Shown in pieces: positions 1 through 8,158 of a stretch of DNA of 64,000 bases. Within the stretch, counting starts at the first letter, position 1. Each line of letters starts with the position of its first letter. Below the pieces are notes generated by a model that was given only the letters and a program-made list of their open reading frames with translations, was not told the DNA's origin and made no database searches. This stretch comes from Candidatus Thiothrix anitrata. Lineage in GTDB: Bacteria; Pseudomonadota; Gammaproteobacteria; Thiotrichales; Thiotrichaceae. The position numbers were made by a program, and so were the translations under genes. Location: positions 62,001-126,000 of the forward strand of contig NZ_CP072800.1 of assembly GCF_017901155.1 (NCBI RefSeq), in the 5' to 3' direction.

Positions 1-74
1 GCATAATGCCACGCTACTTTTTGCATGTTTATTGCATGTATTTGTGCATTAACTATCCGGGGAAACCACGCACC

Positions 75-2894
75 ATGAATGTCACCACAGACAAGCCATT
101 TGACGTTGCCAAATTACAAGAGAATATCCGCCAATTCGGTGAACTGCTCGGCGAAGTCATCAAAGAACAGGAAGGCGAAGCCGTTTACACCACGGTTGAA
201 AAGCTGCGCCGAGGTTACATCCGCCTGCGCAAAAGCAATGATGACAACGCCCGCCACGAACTAATGCAGCTCATCGATGGGCTGGACGTGGACATGCTTG
301 AGCAGGTAATCCGTTCATTTAACACCTTCTACATCCTCACCAATATCGTCGAAGAAGATTTCCAGCACCGTGAACGCCGCCGCGAAATCCAAAAAGCAGA
401 CAGCCAATTGTGGAAAGGCTCGGTACGCCGCACCGTGCTGGATTTGGCACAAGAAGGGACGACAGCAGAACAGATGCAATACCTGCTGGATAATATGCGT
501 TACATTCCGGTATTCACCGCGCACCCCACCGAAGCCCGCCGCCGCACCATGATGGAAATCCAACGGCGTATCTTCCTCGTCATCGACCAGCTCGACAATG
601 ACCCTGAACCCAGCGAACGCGAATCTCTCGTGCGTCACCTCAAAGCACAAATTCAACTCATGTGGCGCACCAACGAAGTGCGCACCCGCAAGCCCACCGT
701 GGAAGACGAAATCCGCTACGGCTTGTACTACTTCCGCGAATCGCTGTTCGATGCCATTCCCACGGTGTACCGCTATTACGAACGCGCTACCCGCATTGCC
801 TACGGTTGGGGTGCTGTCAACGTACCGAGCTTCTTGCGTTTCGGCTCATGGATTGGCGGCGACCGTGACGGCAACCCGTTTGTCACACCGGCATTGACCC
901 GCAAAGCGATTCGGATGCAAATGCAACTTGCCCTGCAAGCCTACATCCACCGCATCAAAGACTTACGCTCCATCCTCTCGCACTCGCTGGAATTCATCAC
1001 CCCTACCCCCGAATTCACCGCGTATTTGCAACAAGAAGACCAGCGCATTGGCATTGGCGAAGTCATCTTTCACTACGCCCACGAAAGTTTCCAACAAGAG
1101 CCTTACCGCCGCCTGCTGAGTATCATGCACCATAAGTTGCAAGAAACCCTCACAGCAGTGAATGCACGGCTGGAACACGGGCACGCGCACTTATCCGCCG
1201 ATGCTTACACCGATGTTTCCGAATTTATCCACGAGTTGTATTTGATTCGCGACTCACTGCGCAGCCACGGTGACTGGGTAATTGCTGGGCGCGAACTCAA
1301 AGATTTGATTCGCCTCGCCGAAACCTGCGGCTTTGGTTTGTACAAACTCGACATCCGCCAGGAATCCACCATTCACAGCGAAACCGTGGCGGAAGTCCTC
1401 AAACTCTCCGGCTTGTGCCACAATTATCTGGAACTGCCCGAAACCGAGCGCATGGAGATCCTCGCTGAACTCATTCTGCGCCCACGTTTGCCGATGCCAC
1501 ACCGCCCCAAACTCAGCGAACGCACCGCCGAAACGCTGGAAATTTTCGACAGCATGTTGGAAATGCGTAACGAAGCCGGTGCGGGTATTTTCGGCACTTA
1601 CGTCATTTCCATGACCCACCACGCCAGTCACATTATGGAAGTCATGTTGCTGGCACACATGGCAGGCTTGGTTGGCTACGACGAAAACCGTGAATTGTTC
1701 TGTAACATCCAGATTTCGCCGCTGTTTGAAACTATCGACGACCTCAAGCGCATTACTGAAGTGTTAAGCCACTTGCTGGAAAATGAAGCCTACCGCGCTT
1801 GCCTAAGCGCATCCGGCAATATGCAGGAAGTCATGCTGGGCTATTCCGACTCGTGCAAAGACGGCGGCATCCTCGCCTCCAACTGGAACTTGTACAACGC
1901 GCAACAAGAAGTCATTGCTCTCACCGATAAATACGGGGTGAAATGCCGCTTGTTCCACGGGCGCGGCGGCACGGTCGGGCGTGGCGGCGGCCCTACCCAC
2001 GAAGCCATTATTGCGCAACCACCCGACACGGTTCACGGGCAAATCAAGTTCACCGAACAAGGCGAAGTCCTCGCCGCCAAGTACAGTAACGTGGAAACCG
2101 CTGTGTACGAACTCGGCGTTGGCACCAGCGGCTTGCTCAAAGCCAGCGTTGGTTTGCTGAAAAAACGCGGTGCTTACCCCGAAGAATTCCACCATGCCAT
2201 GAGCGACATTGCTGCCAACGGCGAACAAAAATACCGCCAGTTGACCGACTGGACACCGGGCTTGATGGACTATTTCTATGAAGCCACGCCTGTGCAGGAA
2301 ATCGCCTTGCTGAACATTGGCTCGCGCCCGTCACACCGCAAAAAAACCGTGCGTGACAAAGGCTCAATCCGCGCCATTCCGTGGGTATTCGGCTGGGCGC
2401 AATCGCGTCACACCCTGCCCGCTTGGTACGGCATCGGCACAGCGTTAAGCACCTTCCGCGCTGCGCACCCCGACAACGGCAAACTGCTGGAACGCATGTA
2501 CGACCAATGGCCTGCGTTCCGTTCCTTGTTGAGTAACACCCAAATGGCTTTGTACAAAGGCGAAATGGATACCGCCAAGGAATACGCTGAACTCGCCAGC
2601 GATCAGGAAAGTGCACAAAAGATTTTCGCCGACATCCGTAGCGAATACGAGTTGACCGTGGCGGAAGTGCTGGGCGTAGCGCGTCTTAAGGGGTTGATGG
2701 AAGAAACGCCGTTGCTGCAATATTCACTGCAACGCCGTGACCCTTACCTTGACCCGCTGAACCATATCCAGATTACGCTGATCCAGCGGCATCGGCAGTA
2801 TGTGGCGGAAACAGGGAATACCGATTCGCCTTGGTTGCCGACGTTGTTAAGGACGATTAATGCGATTGCGGCGGGGATGCGGAATACGGGGTAA
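75..2894 (+). CDS. ppc: Phosphoenolpyruvate carboxylase
   Basis: Carboxylates phosphoenolpyruvate with bicarbonate to oxaloacetate, the main anaplerotic reaction in the cytoplasm. The protein is 939 aa, normal for the family. Family motifs seen: FTAHPTEARRRT in the N-terminal third (catalytic His region), GGDRDGNPFV, GYSDSCKDGG and FHGRGGTVGRGGGP in the C-terminal half. The frame stays open upstream to position 6, but the ATG at 75 begins a normal family N-terminus (MNVTTDKPFD); the upstream 23 residues look like translated leader. No obvious operon partner; a palindromic repeat follows the stop by a few bases and may end transcription. Confidence 0.97.
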   Translation: MNVTTDKPFDVAKLQENIRQFGELLGEVIKEQEGEAVYTTVEKLRRGYIRLRKSNDDNARHELMQLIDGLDVDMLEQVIRSFNTFYILTNIVEEDFQHRERRREIQKADSQLWKGSVRRTVLDLAQEGTTAEQMQYLLDNMRYIPVFTAHPTEARRRTMMEIQRRIFLVIDQLDNDPEPSERESLVRHLKAQIQLMWRTNEVRTRKPTVEDEIRYGLYYFRESLFDAIPTVYRYYERATRIAYGWGAVNVPSFLRFGSWIGGDRDGNPFVTPALTRKAIRMQMQLALQAYIHRIKDLRSILSHSLEFITPTPEFTAYLQQEDQRIGIGEVIFHYAHESFQQEPYRRLLSIMHHKLQETLTAVNARLEHGHAHLSADAYTDVSEFIHELYLIRDSLRSHGDWVIAGRELKDLIRLAETCGFGLYKLDIRQESTIHSETVAEVLKLSGLCHNYLELPETERMEILAELILRPRLPMPHRPKLSERTAETLEIFDSMLEMRNEAGAGIFGTYVISMTHHASHIMEVMLLAHMAGLVGYDENRELFCNIQISPLFETIDDLKRITEVLSHLLENEAYRACLSASGNMQEVMLGYSDSCKDGGILASNWNLYNAQQEVIALTDKYGVKCRLFHGRGGTVGRGGGPTHEAIIAQPPDTVHGQIKFTEQGEVLAAKYSNVETAVYELGVGTSGLLKASVGLLKKRGAYPEEFHHAMSDIAANGEQKYRQLTDWTPGLMDYFYEATPVQEIALLNIGSRPSHRKKTVRDKGSIRAIPWVFGWAQSRHTLPAWYGIGTALSTFRAAHPDNGKLLERMYDQWPAFRSLLSNTQMALYKGEMDTAKEYAELASDQESAQKIFADIRSEYELTVAEVLGVARLKGLMEETPLLQYSLQRRDPYLDPLNHIQITLIQRHRQYVAETGNTDSPWLPTLLRTINAIAAGMRNTG

Positions 2895-2898
2895 GAGA

Positions 2899-2953
2899 AC
2901 CCCTCACCCCTAGCCCCCTCGCCCCTTGAGGGAGAGGGGTTGGGGTGAGGGGT
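2899..2953. repeat. GC-rich palindromic repeat (family A)
   Basis: The outer arms ACCCCTCACCCC and GGGGTGAGGGGT are inverted copies, with a shorter inner palindrome (CCCCTTGAGGGAGAGGGG region). The element lies between the convergent stops of ppc and erpA, so it could act as a bidirectional terminator. Related copies occur at 6748-6864, 10343-10395 and 25019-25131. This looks like a dispersed palindromic (REP-like) sequence rather than a gene-specific terminator. Confidence 0.75.
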
Positions 2954-2961
2954 ATCTTCAA

Positions 2962-3312
2962 TTACGGGCTAAAAGACGACCCACAACCACAAGTCGTAGT
3001 TGCATTCGGGTTACGAATCACGAATTGGGCACCTTCCAGACCTTCAGAGTAATCGATTTCAGCACCGACCATGTACTGGAAGCTCATCGGGTCAATCAAT
3101 AACGTTACGCCGCCATTTTCGACTGCGGTATCATCTTCGTTCATGTTTTCATCAAAGGTAAAGCCGTACTGGAAGCCAGAACAACCGCCGCCTTGTACGA
3201 ATACACGCAATTTCAGCGCGTCATTGCCCTCGTCTTGGATCAGGGCTTTTACTTTAGTTGCTGCCGCGTCGGTAAATACCAACGGGGAAGGGGTTGCGGT
3301 TTCAACCGTCAT
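2962..3312 (-). CDS. erpA: A-type iron-sulfur carrier ErpA
   Basis: A-type carrier that delivers Fe-S clusters to apoproteins in the cytoplasm. It is 116 aa with the three conserved cysteines of the family: C44 in [11 protein letters not shown] and C108/C110 in TTCGCGSSF. The length and the acidic DENMNEDD loop fit ErpA better than IscA or SufA. It stands alone between ppc (convergent) and a bactofilin gene. The surrounding genome makes many Fe-S proteins (Dsr, Rnf), which such a carrier could serve. The exact paralogue is an inference from similarity; the family is clear. Confidence 0.92.
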   Translation of the reverse strand: MTVETATPSPLVFTDAAATKVKALIQDEGNDALKLRVFVQGGGCSGFQYGFTFDENMNEDDTAVENGGVTLLIDPMSFQYMVGAEIDYSEGLEGAQFVIRNPNATTTCGCGSSFSP

Positions 3313-3386
3313 GCCAATATCTCCTGCTTATCAAATCTATAGTGTCAGTACGTTATCACCCTTATTATAAGGGAGCAATAAAGCCA

Positions 3387-3839
3387 CTATTCTGTAGCGG
3401 ATGCTTTTGGCGCAAAACTTGCCGTGTCTGGCTTTTGACGCACCAATTTACCGTTCACTTCCGCACCTACCGCCATTTCCAGTAAATTGTAGTAAACATC
3501 GCCGCAAATCCGTGCTTTCTCAAACAGCTCAACTTTGCCACTGGCAAACACATCGCCGTCAATCATGCCGTTGAGTACCATACTAGGCACACGTACCTCA
3601 CCTTGAATATGACCGTGTTCGCTCAGAATCAGCGTAGCGTCATCACCATCAGCGGCCAGATTGCCTTTGATCACGCCCTCAATATGCAAACCACCGGAAA
3701 AGCGTAAATCGCCATCAATTGTCGTCCCGCGACCAATCAGGGTATCAACCTGCGCACGACGGATTTTCTGATCGCCCTGAACACCGTTGCTAGACGAACT
3801 GTTACTGGAATTACCGGTTTTGGCAGACTTACCGAACAT
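3387..3839 (-). CDS. Bactofilin family protein (polymer-forming)
   Basis: 150 aa with the glycine-spaced beta-helix pattern of bactofilins (about residues 30-125: DTLIGRGTTIDGDLRFSGG, then HIEGVIKGNL and MIDGDVFASGKVELFEKARICGDVYY). The N-terminus is Ser/Asn-rich and the tail is Ala/Pro-rich and probably unstructured. Bactofilins form cytoskeletal filaments involved in cell shape or envelope positioning. The gene starts 6 bases after the stop of a membrane-anchored coiled-coil gene at 3846-4658, so the two are probably co-transcribed and may act together at the inner membrane. Which process it serves cannot be read from the sequence. Confidence 0.88.
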   Translation of the reverse strand: MFGKSAKTGNSSNSSSSNGVQGDQKIRRAQVDTLIGRGTTIDGDLRFSGGLHIEGVIKGNLAADGDDATLILSEHGHIQGEVRVPSMVLNGMIDGDVFASGKVELFEKARICGDVYYNLLEMAVGAEVNGKLVRQKPDTASFAPKASATE

Positions 3840-3845
3840 GCTTGA

Positions 3846-4658
3846 TCACTCCTTTTTCGTGGATGCGTTGGAATCATTAAAGGCTGCCCACTCGTAACTG
3901 CGAGTTAGTCGCTCTGGAGCAGCACCTGTATTAGGGGTTACTTTCAATTTTATCGTGACGGGAACAAAACCTTTGGGAAACAGTAAATTTCCTTCCAAAC
4001 TTTGATAATGCTTTACCGAAAATTTAGTGACTGACTTATCAGCCGCGGGAGTCACATCTTTATGCGTTACCGTTACGTCTTTGCCGTCCTGTTTACCGTT
4101 AATGGTGATGCTGTAATTGCCATCCAGCGAAGTATCGCCACCCTTAATATTGGATAACACCAAGTGATAATTATACAGCCCTTCGACTTTCTTACCCTTG
4201 TCATCAACCATACGCGGTTTAACCCCAAAATGCTGAATGTGTAAGCCTTCTGCCAACCCAGATGGTGACAAAATGCCTTCATACAACACCAGTTTTTCGC
4301 GTTCACTGGCTAATTCAGCCGATGCAGCAGCGAATTTCTTGGTTAACTCATCGTTAGCGGAAACCTGCACTTGTTGTTCACGTTTAGCTGTAGCTAATTG
4401 ATCTTCTAGAGCTTTAATATCGGCAAGCTGCTTATTCAGCAAACGTTCCTGCTCGTCCATCTTGCCACGCAGTGTGATAGCGTGCGCCCCAGAGGAATCA
4501 ACAGGTGTCAGATAACCACTAAAAAACAACCACATCGTCATCATTAGCAGCAATAATATTGCCGTTACTAACATATACCAACAAGGGTTGCGCTTATCAC
4601 TACCGGTAGGACGCACTTGTACCGTACCGCGATTCTCAAATTTGTATTCTAAAGCCAT
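3846..4658 (-). CDS. Membrane-anchored coiled-coil protein of unknown function
   Basis: 270 aa. A short cytoplasmic N-terminus (about residues 1-25) is followed by one transmembrane segment (about 27-48, WYMLVTAILLLLMMTMWLFF). A predicted periplasmic coiled coil follows (about 65-125, rich in E, K, Q and A), then a beta-rich C-terminal domain. It is upstream of, and nearly contiguous with, the bactofilin gene. This bactofilin-plus-single-TM arrangement is common in proteobacteria and resembles the DUF6776-like family, but I am not certain of that name. A role in anchoring or organising bactofilin is only suggested by context. Confidence 0.72.
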   Translation of the reverse strand: MALEYKFENRGTVQVRPTGSDKRNPCWYMLVTAILLLLMMTMWLFFSGYLTPVDSSGAHAITLRGKMDEQERLLNKQLADIKALEDQLATAKREQQVQVSANDELTKKFAAASAELASEREKLVLYEGILSPSGLAEGLHIQHFGVKPRMVDDKGKKVEGLYNYHLVLSNIKGGDTSLDGNYSITINGKQDGKDVTVTHKDVTPAADKSVTKFSVKHYQSLEGNLLFPKGFVPVTIKLKVTPNTGAAPERLTRSYEWAAFNDSNASTKKE

Positions 4659-4692
4659 GCCAGACTGTTTTGCCTCATTATTCCCTTAATTC

Positions 4693-5727
4693 TCAAGGCA
4701 GCAAACCCGGATGACGCAAGGCGGTATCTTCCGCAAAGCCTAACATCAGATTCATGTTTTGCACCGCCTGCCCTGCCGCACCTTTCACAAGGTTGTCGAT
4801 CACAGAGAGTACCACAACACGTTGCGCATTACCGGGGCGATGTAGCGCGATCCGACAGAAATTCGCGCCGCGCACAGAACGAGTTTCCGGGTGCGAACCT
4901 GCGGGCATAACATCCACGAACGGTTCAGCCGCATAACGGGTTTGGTACAATTGCTGTAAATCGACATTTCCCTCTTGAAGCATTGCGTACAGTGTAGCGT
5001 GAATCCCCCGAATCATGGGTAACAAATGCGGAACAAAAGTAGGATTAATCGGACAGCCTGCCATTAATGACAAAGTTTGCGCAATTTCTGGCTGATGCCG
5101 ATGCCCAGCAACCGCGTAAGCCTTGAAACTGTCGCCCGCTTCGCACAATAAGGTATGCACTTCTGCTTTACGCCCTGCACCACTCGCACCAGACTTGGTA
5201 TCGGCAATAATACCATCCAGATCAATCAGCTTATTTTCCACTAACGGCAGCAAACCTAATGTCACTGCGGTCGGGTAACAACCGGGGTTTGCCACCAAAC
5301 GCGCTTGCTGCACCGCTGCACGATTTAATTCAGGTAAACCATAAACCGCTTCTGCTACCAAGTCTGGGCTGGCGTGGGTCATCCCGTACCATTTTTCCCA
5401 CAGCGCAATGTCTTTAATGCGGAAATCAGCCGCGAGGTCAATCACCTTAACCCCAGCATCCAGCAAGACTTGCGCACTTTTCATAGCTACCCCGTTGGGC
5501 GTGGCGAAAAACACCAAATCGCATTCCGCTAATTGCTCATCGGATGGCGTAGAAAACGTCAAATCCACGTAACCACGCAAATTAGGGAACATGGCATCAA
5601 CGCGCATTCCCGCATTTTCCCGCGAAGTCACATAACTGAGCGTTACGCCCGGATGGTTGACCAATAAGCGCAATAACTCAACGCCCGTGTAGCCGGTCGC
5701 ACCGACGATACCAATCTTTTTACTCAC
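4693..5727 (-). CDS. argC: N-acetyl-gamma-glutamyl-phosphate reductase
   Basis: Reduces N-acetyl-gamma-glutamyl phosphate with NADPH in arginine biosynthesis. With a GTG start at 5727 the protein is 344 aa, the usual ArgC length. It opens with the Rossmann motif [12 protein letters not shown] and has the catalytic cysteine C150 in [10 protein letters not shown]. The frame is open upstream to an ATG at 5805, but that would add 26 residues before the nucleotide-binding motif and run into the promoter of the divergent gene, so the GTG is preferred. It is divergent from the thioredoxin-like gene at 5817 and unlinked to other arg genes. Confidence 0.93.
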   Translation of the reverse strand: MSKKIGIVGATGYTGVELLRLLVNHPGVTLSYVTSRENAGMRVDAMFPNLRGYVDLTFSTPSDEQLAECDLVFFATPNGVAMKSAQVLLDAGVKVIDLAADFRIKDIALWEKWYGMTHASPDLVAEAVYGLPELNRAAVQQARLVANPGCYPTAVTLGLLPLVENKLIDLDGIIADTKSGASGAGRKAEVHTLLCEAGDSFKAYAVAGHRHQPEIAQTLSLMAGCPINPTFVPHLLPMIRGIHATLYAMLQEGNVDLQQLYQTRYAAEPFVDVMPAGSHPETRSVRGANFCRIALHRPGNAQRVVVLSVIDNLVKGAAGQAVQNMNLMLGFAEDTALRHPGLLP

Positions 5728-5816
5728 AACAACCCTTTTTTCTATCAGGCCGAAAAATCCCACGTATAATACGCGCCAACCTTGATGATTAACAACCTGT
5801 AGCAAGAGACAACACC

Positions 5817-6320
5817 ATGAAACTGGACATAAAAGGACTCGCTATCCTCGCCCTCGTCGCGGGTGTATTAGCCTTTTTCTTACTGATGCCCAACCAAGGG
5901 CTGAAATCCATTCCCGCCAACTTGAGCGTTGCCACCGTTGACGGCGAAACCGTATCGCTGGATAGCCTCAAAGGTAAACCCTACTTACTCACCTTCTGGG
6001 CAACCTCCTGTTCCGGCTGCGTGAAAGAAATTCCGGCCTTACAAGCTTTACACCAACAACACCACAAAGATGGCCTACGAGTTATCGGAGTTGCCATGTC
6101 ATACGATGAAATCCCGGCGATTCAAGCGATGCGTGCACAAAAAGGCATGGAATATACCATTGCTTACGATCAAACTGGCGCGTTGGCACAACAATTTGAT
6201 GTGCGGGTAACACCGACTTCTTTCCTGATCGACCTTAACGGCAAAATCGCCATGCATCGCCTCGGCGAATGGGATCATGCCGAACTGGAACAGAAAATCG
6301 TAGAACTTTTGAAAGGATAA
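5817..6320 (+). CDS. TlpA-like membrane-anchored thioredoxin-fold protein
   Basis: 167 aa. One N-terminal transmembrane segment (about residues 8-25) is followed by an AhpC/TSA-Redoxin thioredoxin fold. The active site is WATSCSGC (C65/C68), so the dithiol is CSGC rather than the more usual CPPC/CGPC. The cis-proline region VTPTSFLID is present. Expected to be a periplasmic disulfide reductase or oxidase of the TlpA/ResA kind, perhaps for cytochrome maturation. The hemJ gene starts 3 bases after its stop, so the two are an operon; a link with haem proteins is an inference. Confidence 0.85.
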   Translation: MKLDIKGLAILALVAGVLAFFLLMPNQGLKSIPANLSVATVDGETVSLDSLKGKPYLLTFWATSCSGCVKEIPALQALHQQHHKDGLRVIGVAMSYDEIPAIQAMRAQKGMEYTIAYDQTGALAQQFDVRVTPTSFLIDLNGKIAMHRLGEWDHAELEQKIVELLKG

Positions 6321-6323
6321 ATC

Positions 6324-6746
6324 ATGTACGAATGGGTTAAAGCGATTCACGTTATTTTTATGGTGACGTGGTTCGCAGGACTGTTTTACTTACCGCGCTT
6401 ATACGTTTACCACGCCATGCCGGAAAACAGCGGTAGTTTTGCCTTGTTTAAAATCATGGAGCGGCGTTTATTCGCGATTATGACGATTGGCGCGGTGATT
6501 ACGGCGGTGTTCGGTATCATTATGATTGTGCAAGGCGGTGGGGTGTTATTTCAATCGGGGTGGTTTCACTTCAAACTGCTACTGATCGCGTTGCTAATTG
6601 GCTATCACCACGCTTGTTACCGCTTAATGATTAAATTCCGCAACGATGCCAATACCCATGATCACCGCTGGTATCGCTGGTTCAACGAAGCACCTAGCGT
6701 GCTGCTGATCGTGATCGTTATCTTAGCGATTGTAAAACCATTTTAA
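6324..6746 (+). CDS. hemJ: Protoporphyrinogen IX oxidase HemJ
   Basis: Integral membrane enzyme that oxidises protoporphyrinogen IX to protoporphyrin IX in haem synthesis. 140 aa with about four transmembrane helices. The N-terminal signature VKAIHVIFMVTWFAGLFYLP and LYVYHA is characteristic of HemJ (formerly UPF0093), including the conserved His in the first helix. It is read with the preceding thioredoxin-like gene (3-base gap). Haem is needed for cytochromes such as DsrJ and DsrM in this genome. The family call is firm; the enzyme activity is inferred. Confidence 0.9.
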   Translation: MYEWVKAIHVIFMVTWFAGLFYLPRLYVYHAMPENSGSFALFKIMERRLFAIMTIGAVITAVFGIIMIVQGGGVLFQSGWFHFKLLLIALLIGYHHACYRLMIKFRNDANTHDHRWYRWFNEAPSVLLIVIVILAIVKPF

Positions 6747-6747
6747 A

Positions 6748-6864
6748 GAAGACCCTCACCCCAACCCCTCTCCCGCCAAACGGGCGAGGGGCTAAGATAA
6801 AGATGTCTCTTGCCCCCCCTCTACCGCTTGGCGGGAGAGGGGGTCGGGGGGTGAGGGGTTCTTC
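6748..6864. repeat. Composite GC-rich palindromic repeat (family A, two inverted units)
   Basis: About 117 bp. The outer arms GAAGACCCTCACC and GGTGAGGGGTTCTTC are inverted. Each half is itself a CCCCTCTCCC/GGGAGAGGGG palindromic unit, joined by a short A/T-richer centre (TAAGATAAAGATGTCTC). It sits between the convergent genes hemJ and rppH, and its right end overlaps the TGA stop of rppH (6863-6865). The same composite layout occurs at 25019-25131 inside the yejF-like gene, so this is a mobile or amplified element, not just a terminator. Confidence 0.8.
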
Positions 6865-7384
6865 ACCCCAACAACGGAGCCAATTCATCCAACGCACGCC
6901 GGTAAACTCGACGCTTGAAGAACACCACCTGATTCGCAGGCCGCCAGTAATCCACCCATTCCCAATGGTCAAACTCCGGCTTTTCACACGCTTGTAAATT
7001 CACTTCTTGGTCTGCGCATAACATACGCAATAAAAACCAACGCTGTTTCTGCCCGATGCACAATGGCTTCGTGCGACGGCGGATCATGTAGTGGGGAATG
7101 CGGTAACGCAACCAACCACGGGTTTGTCCGATTACTTCGACTTGATTCCGCAGCAAACCTAGCTCCTCGTATAGCTCGCGGAACATCGCTTCTGTCGGTG
7201 TCTCTCCCCGATCAATCCCTCCCTGCGGAAATTGCCAGGACTCCTGTCCCAGACGCTTTCCCCAAAACACTTTGCCGTCGCAATTGCAGAGGATGATGCC
7301 AACATTGGCTCTAAACCCTTCCTCATCAATCACGACTCGTACTCCAAATTTGACTTGCTCCGATTTTTTCACAACCGTCACCAT
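6863..7384 (-). CDS. rppH: RNA pyrophosphohydrolase
   Basis: Nudix hydrolase that removes pyrophosphate from 5'-triphosphate mRNA ends and so triggers mRNA decay. 173 aa. The Nudix box runs from about residue 55 to 77 ([20 protein letters not shown], then LGL), with GWLRYRIP and [19 protein letters not shown] as further RppH-type motifs. Its stop codon overlaps the end of a palindromic repeat. The neighbouring HAD gene is divergent, from a shared 68-base gap. Confidence 0.93.
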   Translation of the reverse strand: MVTVVKKSEQVKFGVRVVIDEEGFRANVGIILCNCDGKVFWGKRLGQESWQFPQGGIDRGETPTEAMFRELYEELGLLRNQVEVIGQTRGWLRYRIPHYMIRRRTKPLCIGQKQRWFLLRMLCADQEVNLQACEKPEFDHWEWVDYWRPANQVVFFKRRVYRRALDELAPLLG

Positions 7385-7452
7385 TCAGCAATTTCACGGC
7401 AACAGAAACTCGGTACAATCGGGAACTTTTCCTTAATCAGGAGCATTGAGCC

Positions 7453-8106
7453 ATGACTTTGGCACTATTTGATCTCGACAACACCCTGCTCAGTGGGGAT
7501 AGCGACTACGAATGGGGGCAATTCCTTGTCAACAAGGGTTTGGTTGACCCCGTAGCTTACGAGGCCGAAAACCAACGTTTTTACGGGCAATACCGTGCAG
7601 GCACACTCGACATCCTCGAATATTCCGCGTTCTCTTTCGGCCCGTTAAGCGAACGCAGCATGGAGGAACTCGCCACCTTACACCGCGAATTCATGGCGGA
7701 AGTGATCGAGCCGATTCTCCCGGAAAAGTCGCAAGAGCTGGTCGCACGCCATCGCGCTCAAGGCCATACCTTGATGGTCATTACCGCCACTAACAGTTTT
7801 ATTACCCGCCCGATTGTGAGCGCGTTTGGGATTGAACACCTATTGGCAACCGAGCCAAAAATCGTCAACGGGCGTTATACCCGCGAAGTGGATGGCGCAC
7901 CCTGCTTCCAGCACGGCAAAGTAACGCGTTTGCAACAATGGCTGGAAAACCGCACCGAAACTTTGGCGGGTAGCTATTTTTACAGCGATTCACGTAATGA
8001 TTTACCGCTGCTGGAGATGGTGGATCATCCGGTAGCGGTTGACCCGGACGATACCTTGCGAGCCATTGCGGTTGAGCGCGGCTGGCCGGTTATTTCGCTG
8101 CGTTAG
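7453..8106 (+). CDS. HAD-IB family phosphatase (SerB/CicA-like)
   Basis: 217 aa haloacid-dehalogenase hydrolase of the IB subfamily. Motif I is FDLDNTLLSGDS (nucleophile D7, acid/base D9); motif II is in MVITATNSF; motif III/IV is in SDSRNDLPLLE. The all-alpha cap between motifs I and II is of the SerB kind. Proteins of this family hydrolyse phosphoserine, phosphatidylglycerol phosphate or similar small phosphates; the substrate here cannot be told. It is next to rppH (divergent) and converges on recC, whose end is covered by a repeat. Confidence 0.85.
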   Translation: MTLALFDLDNTLLSGDSDYEWGQFLVNKGLVDPVAYEAENQRFYGQYRAGTLDILEYSAFSFGPLSERSMEELATLHREFMAEVIEPILPEKSQELVARHRAQGHTLMVITATNSFITRPIVSAFGIEHLLATEPKIVNGRYTREVDGAPCFQHGKVTRLQQWLENRTETLAGSYFYSDSRNDLPLLEMVDHPVAVDPDDTLRAIAVERGWPVISLR

Positions 8107-8114
8107 TGCAAAAT

Positions 8115-8158
8115 TACCCCTCACCCTCCCTTCGACTACGCTCAGGGAACGGCGAGGG
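8115..8158. repeat. Palindromic repeat (family B) covering the recC stop
   Basis: Contains the core CTTCGACTACGCTCAGGG flanked by CCCCTCACC and GGCGAGGGG arms. It is in the convergent gap between the HAD gene and recC, and the recC stop (8142-8144) lies inside it. The last few RecC codons (SAPLAVP) are repeat sequence. The same CTTCGACT/CGCTCAG core occurs at 10799-10849 inside recC. Confidence 0.65.

Noticed and set aside
315-656. Minus-strand 113-codon frame inside ppc
   Set aside because: Lies in another frame within a strongly conserved enzyme gene; no independent support.
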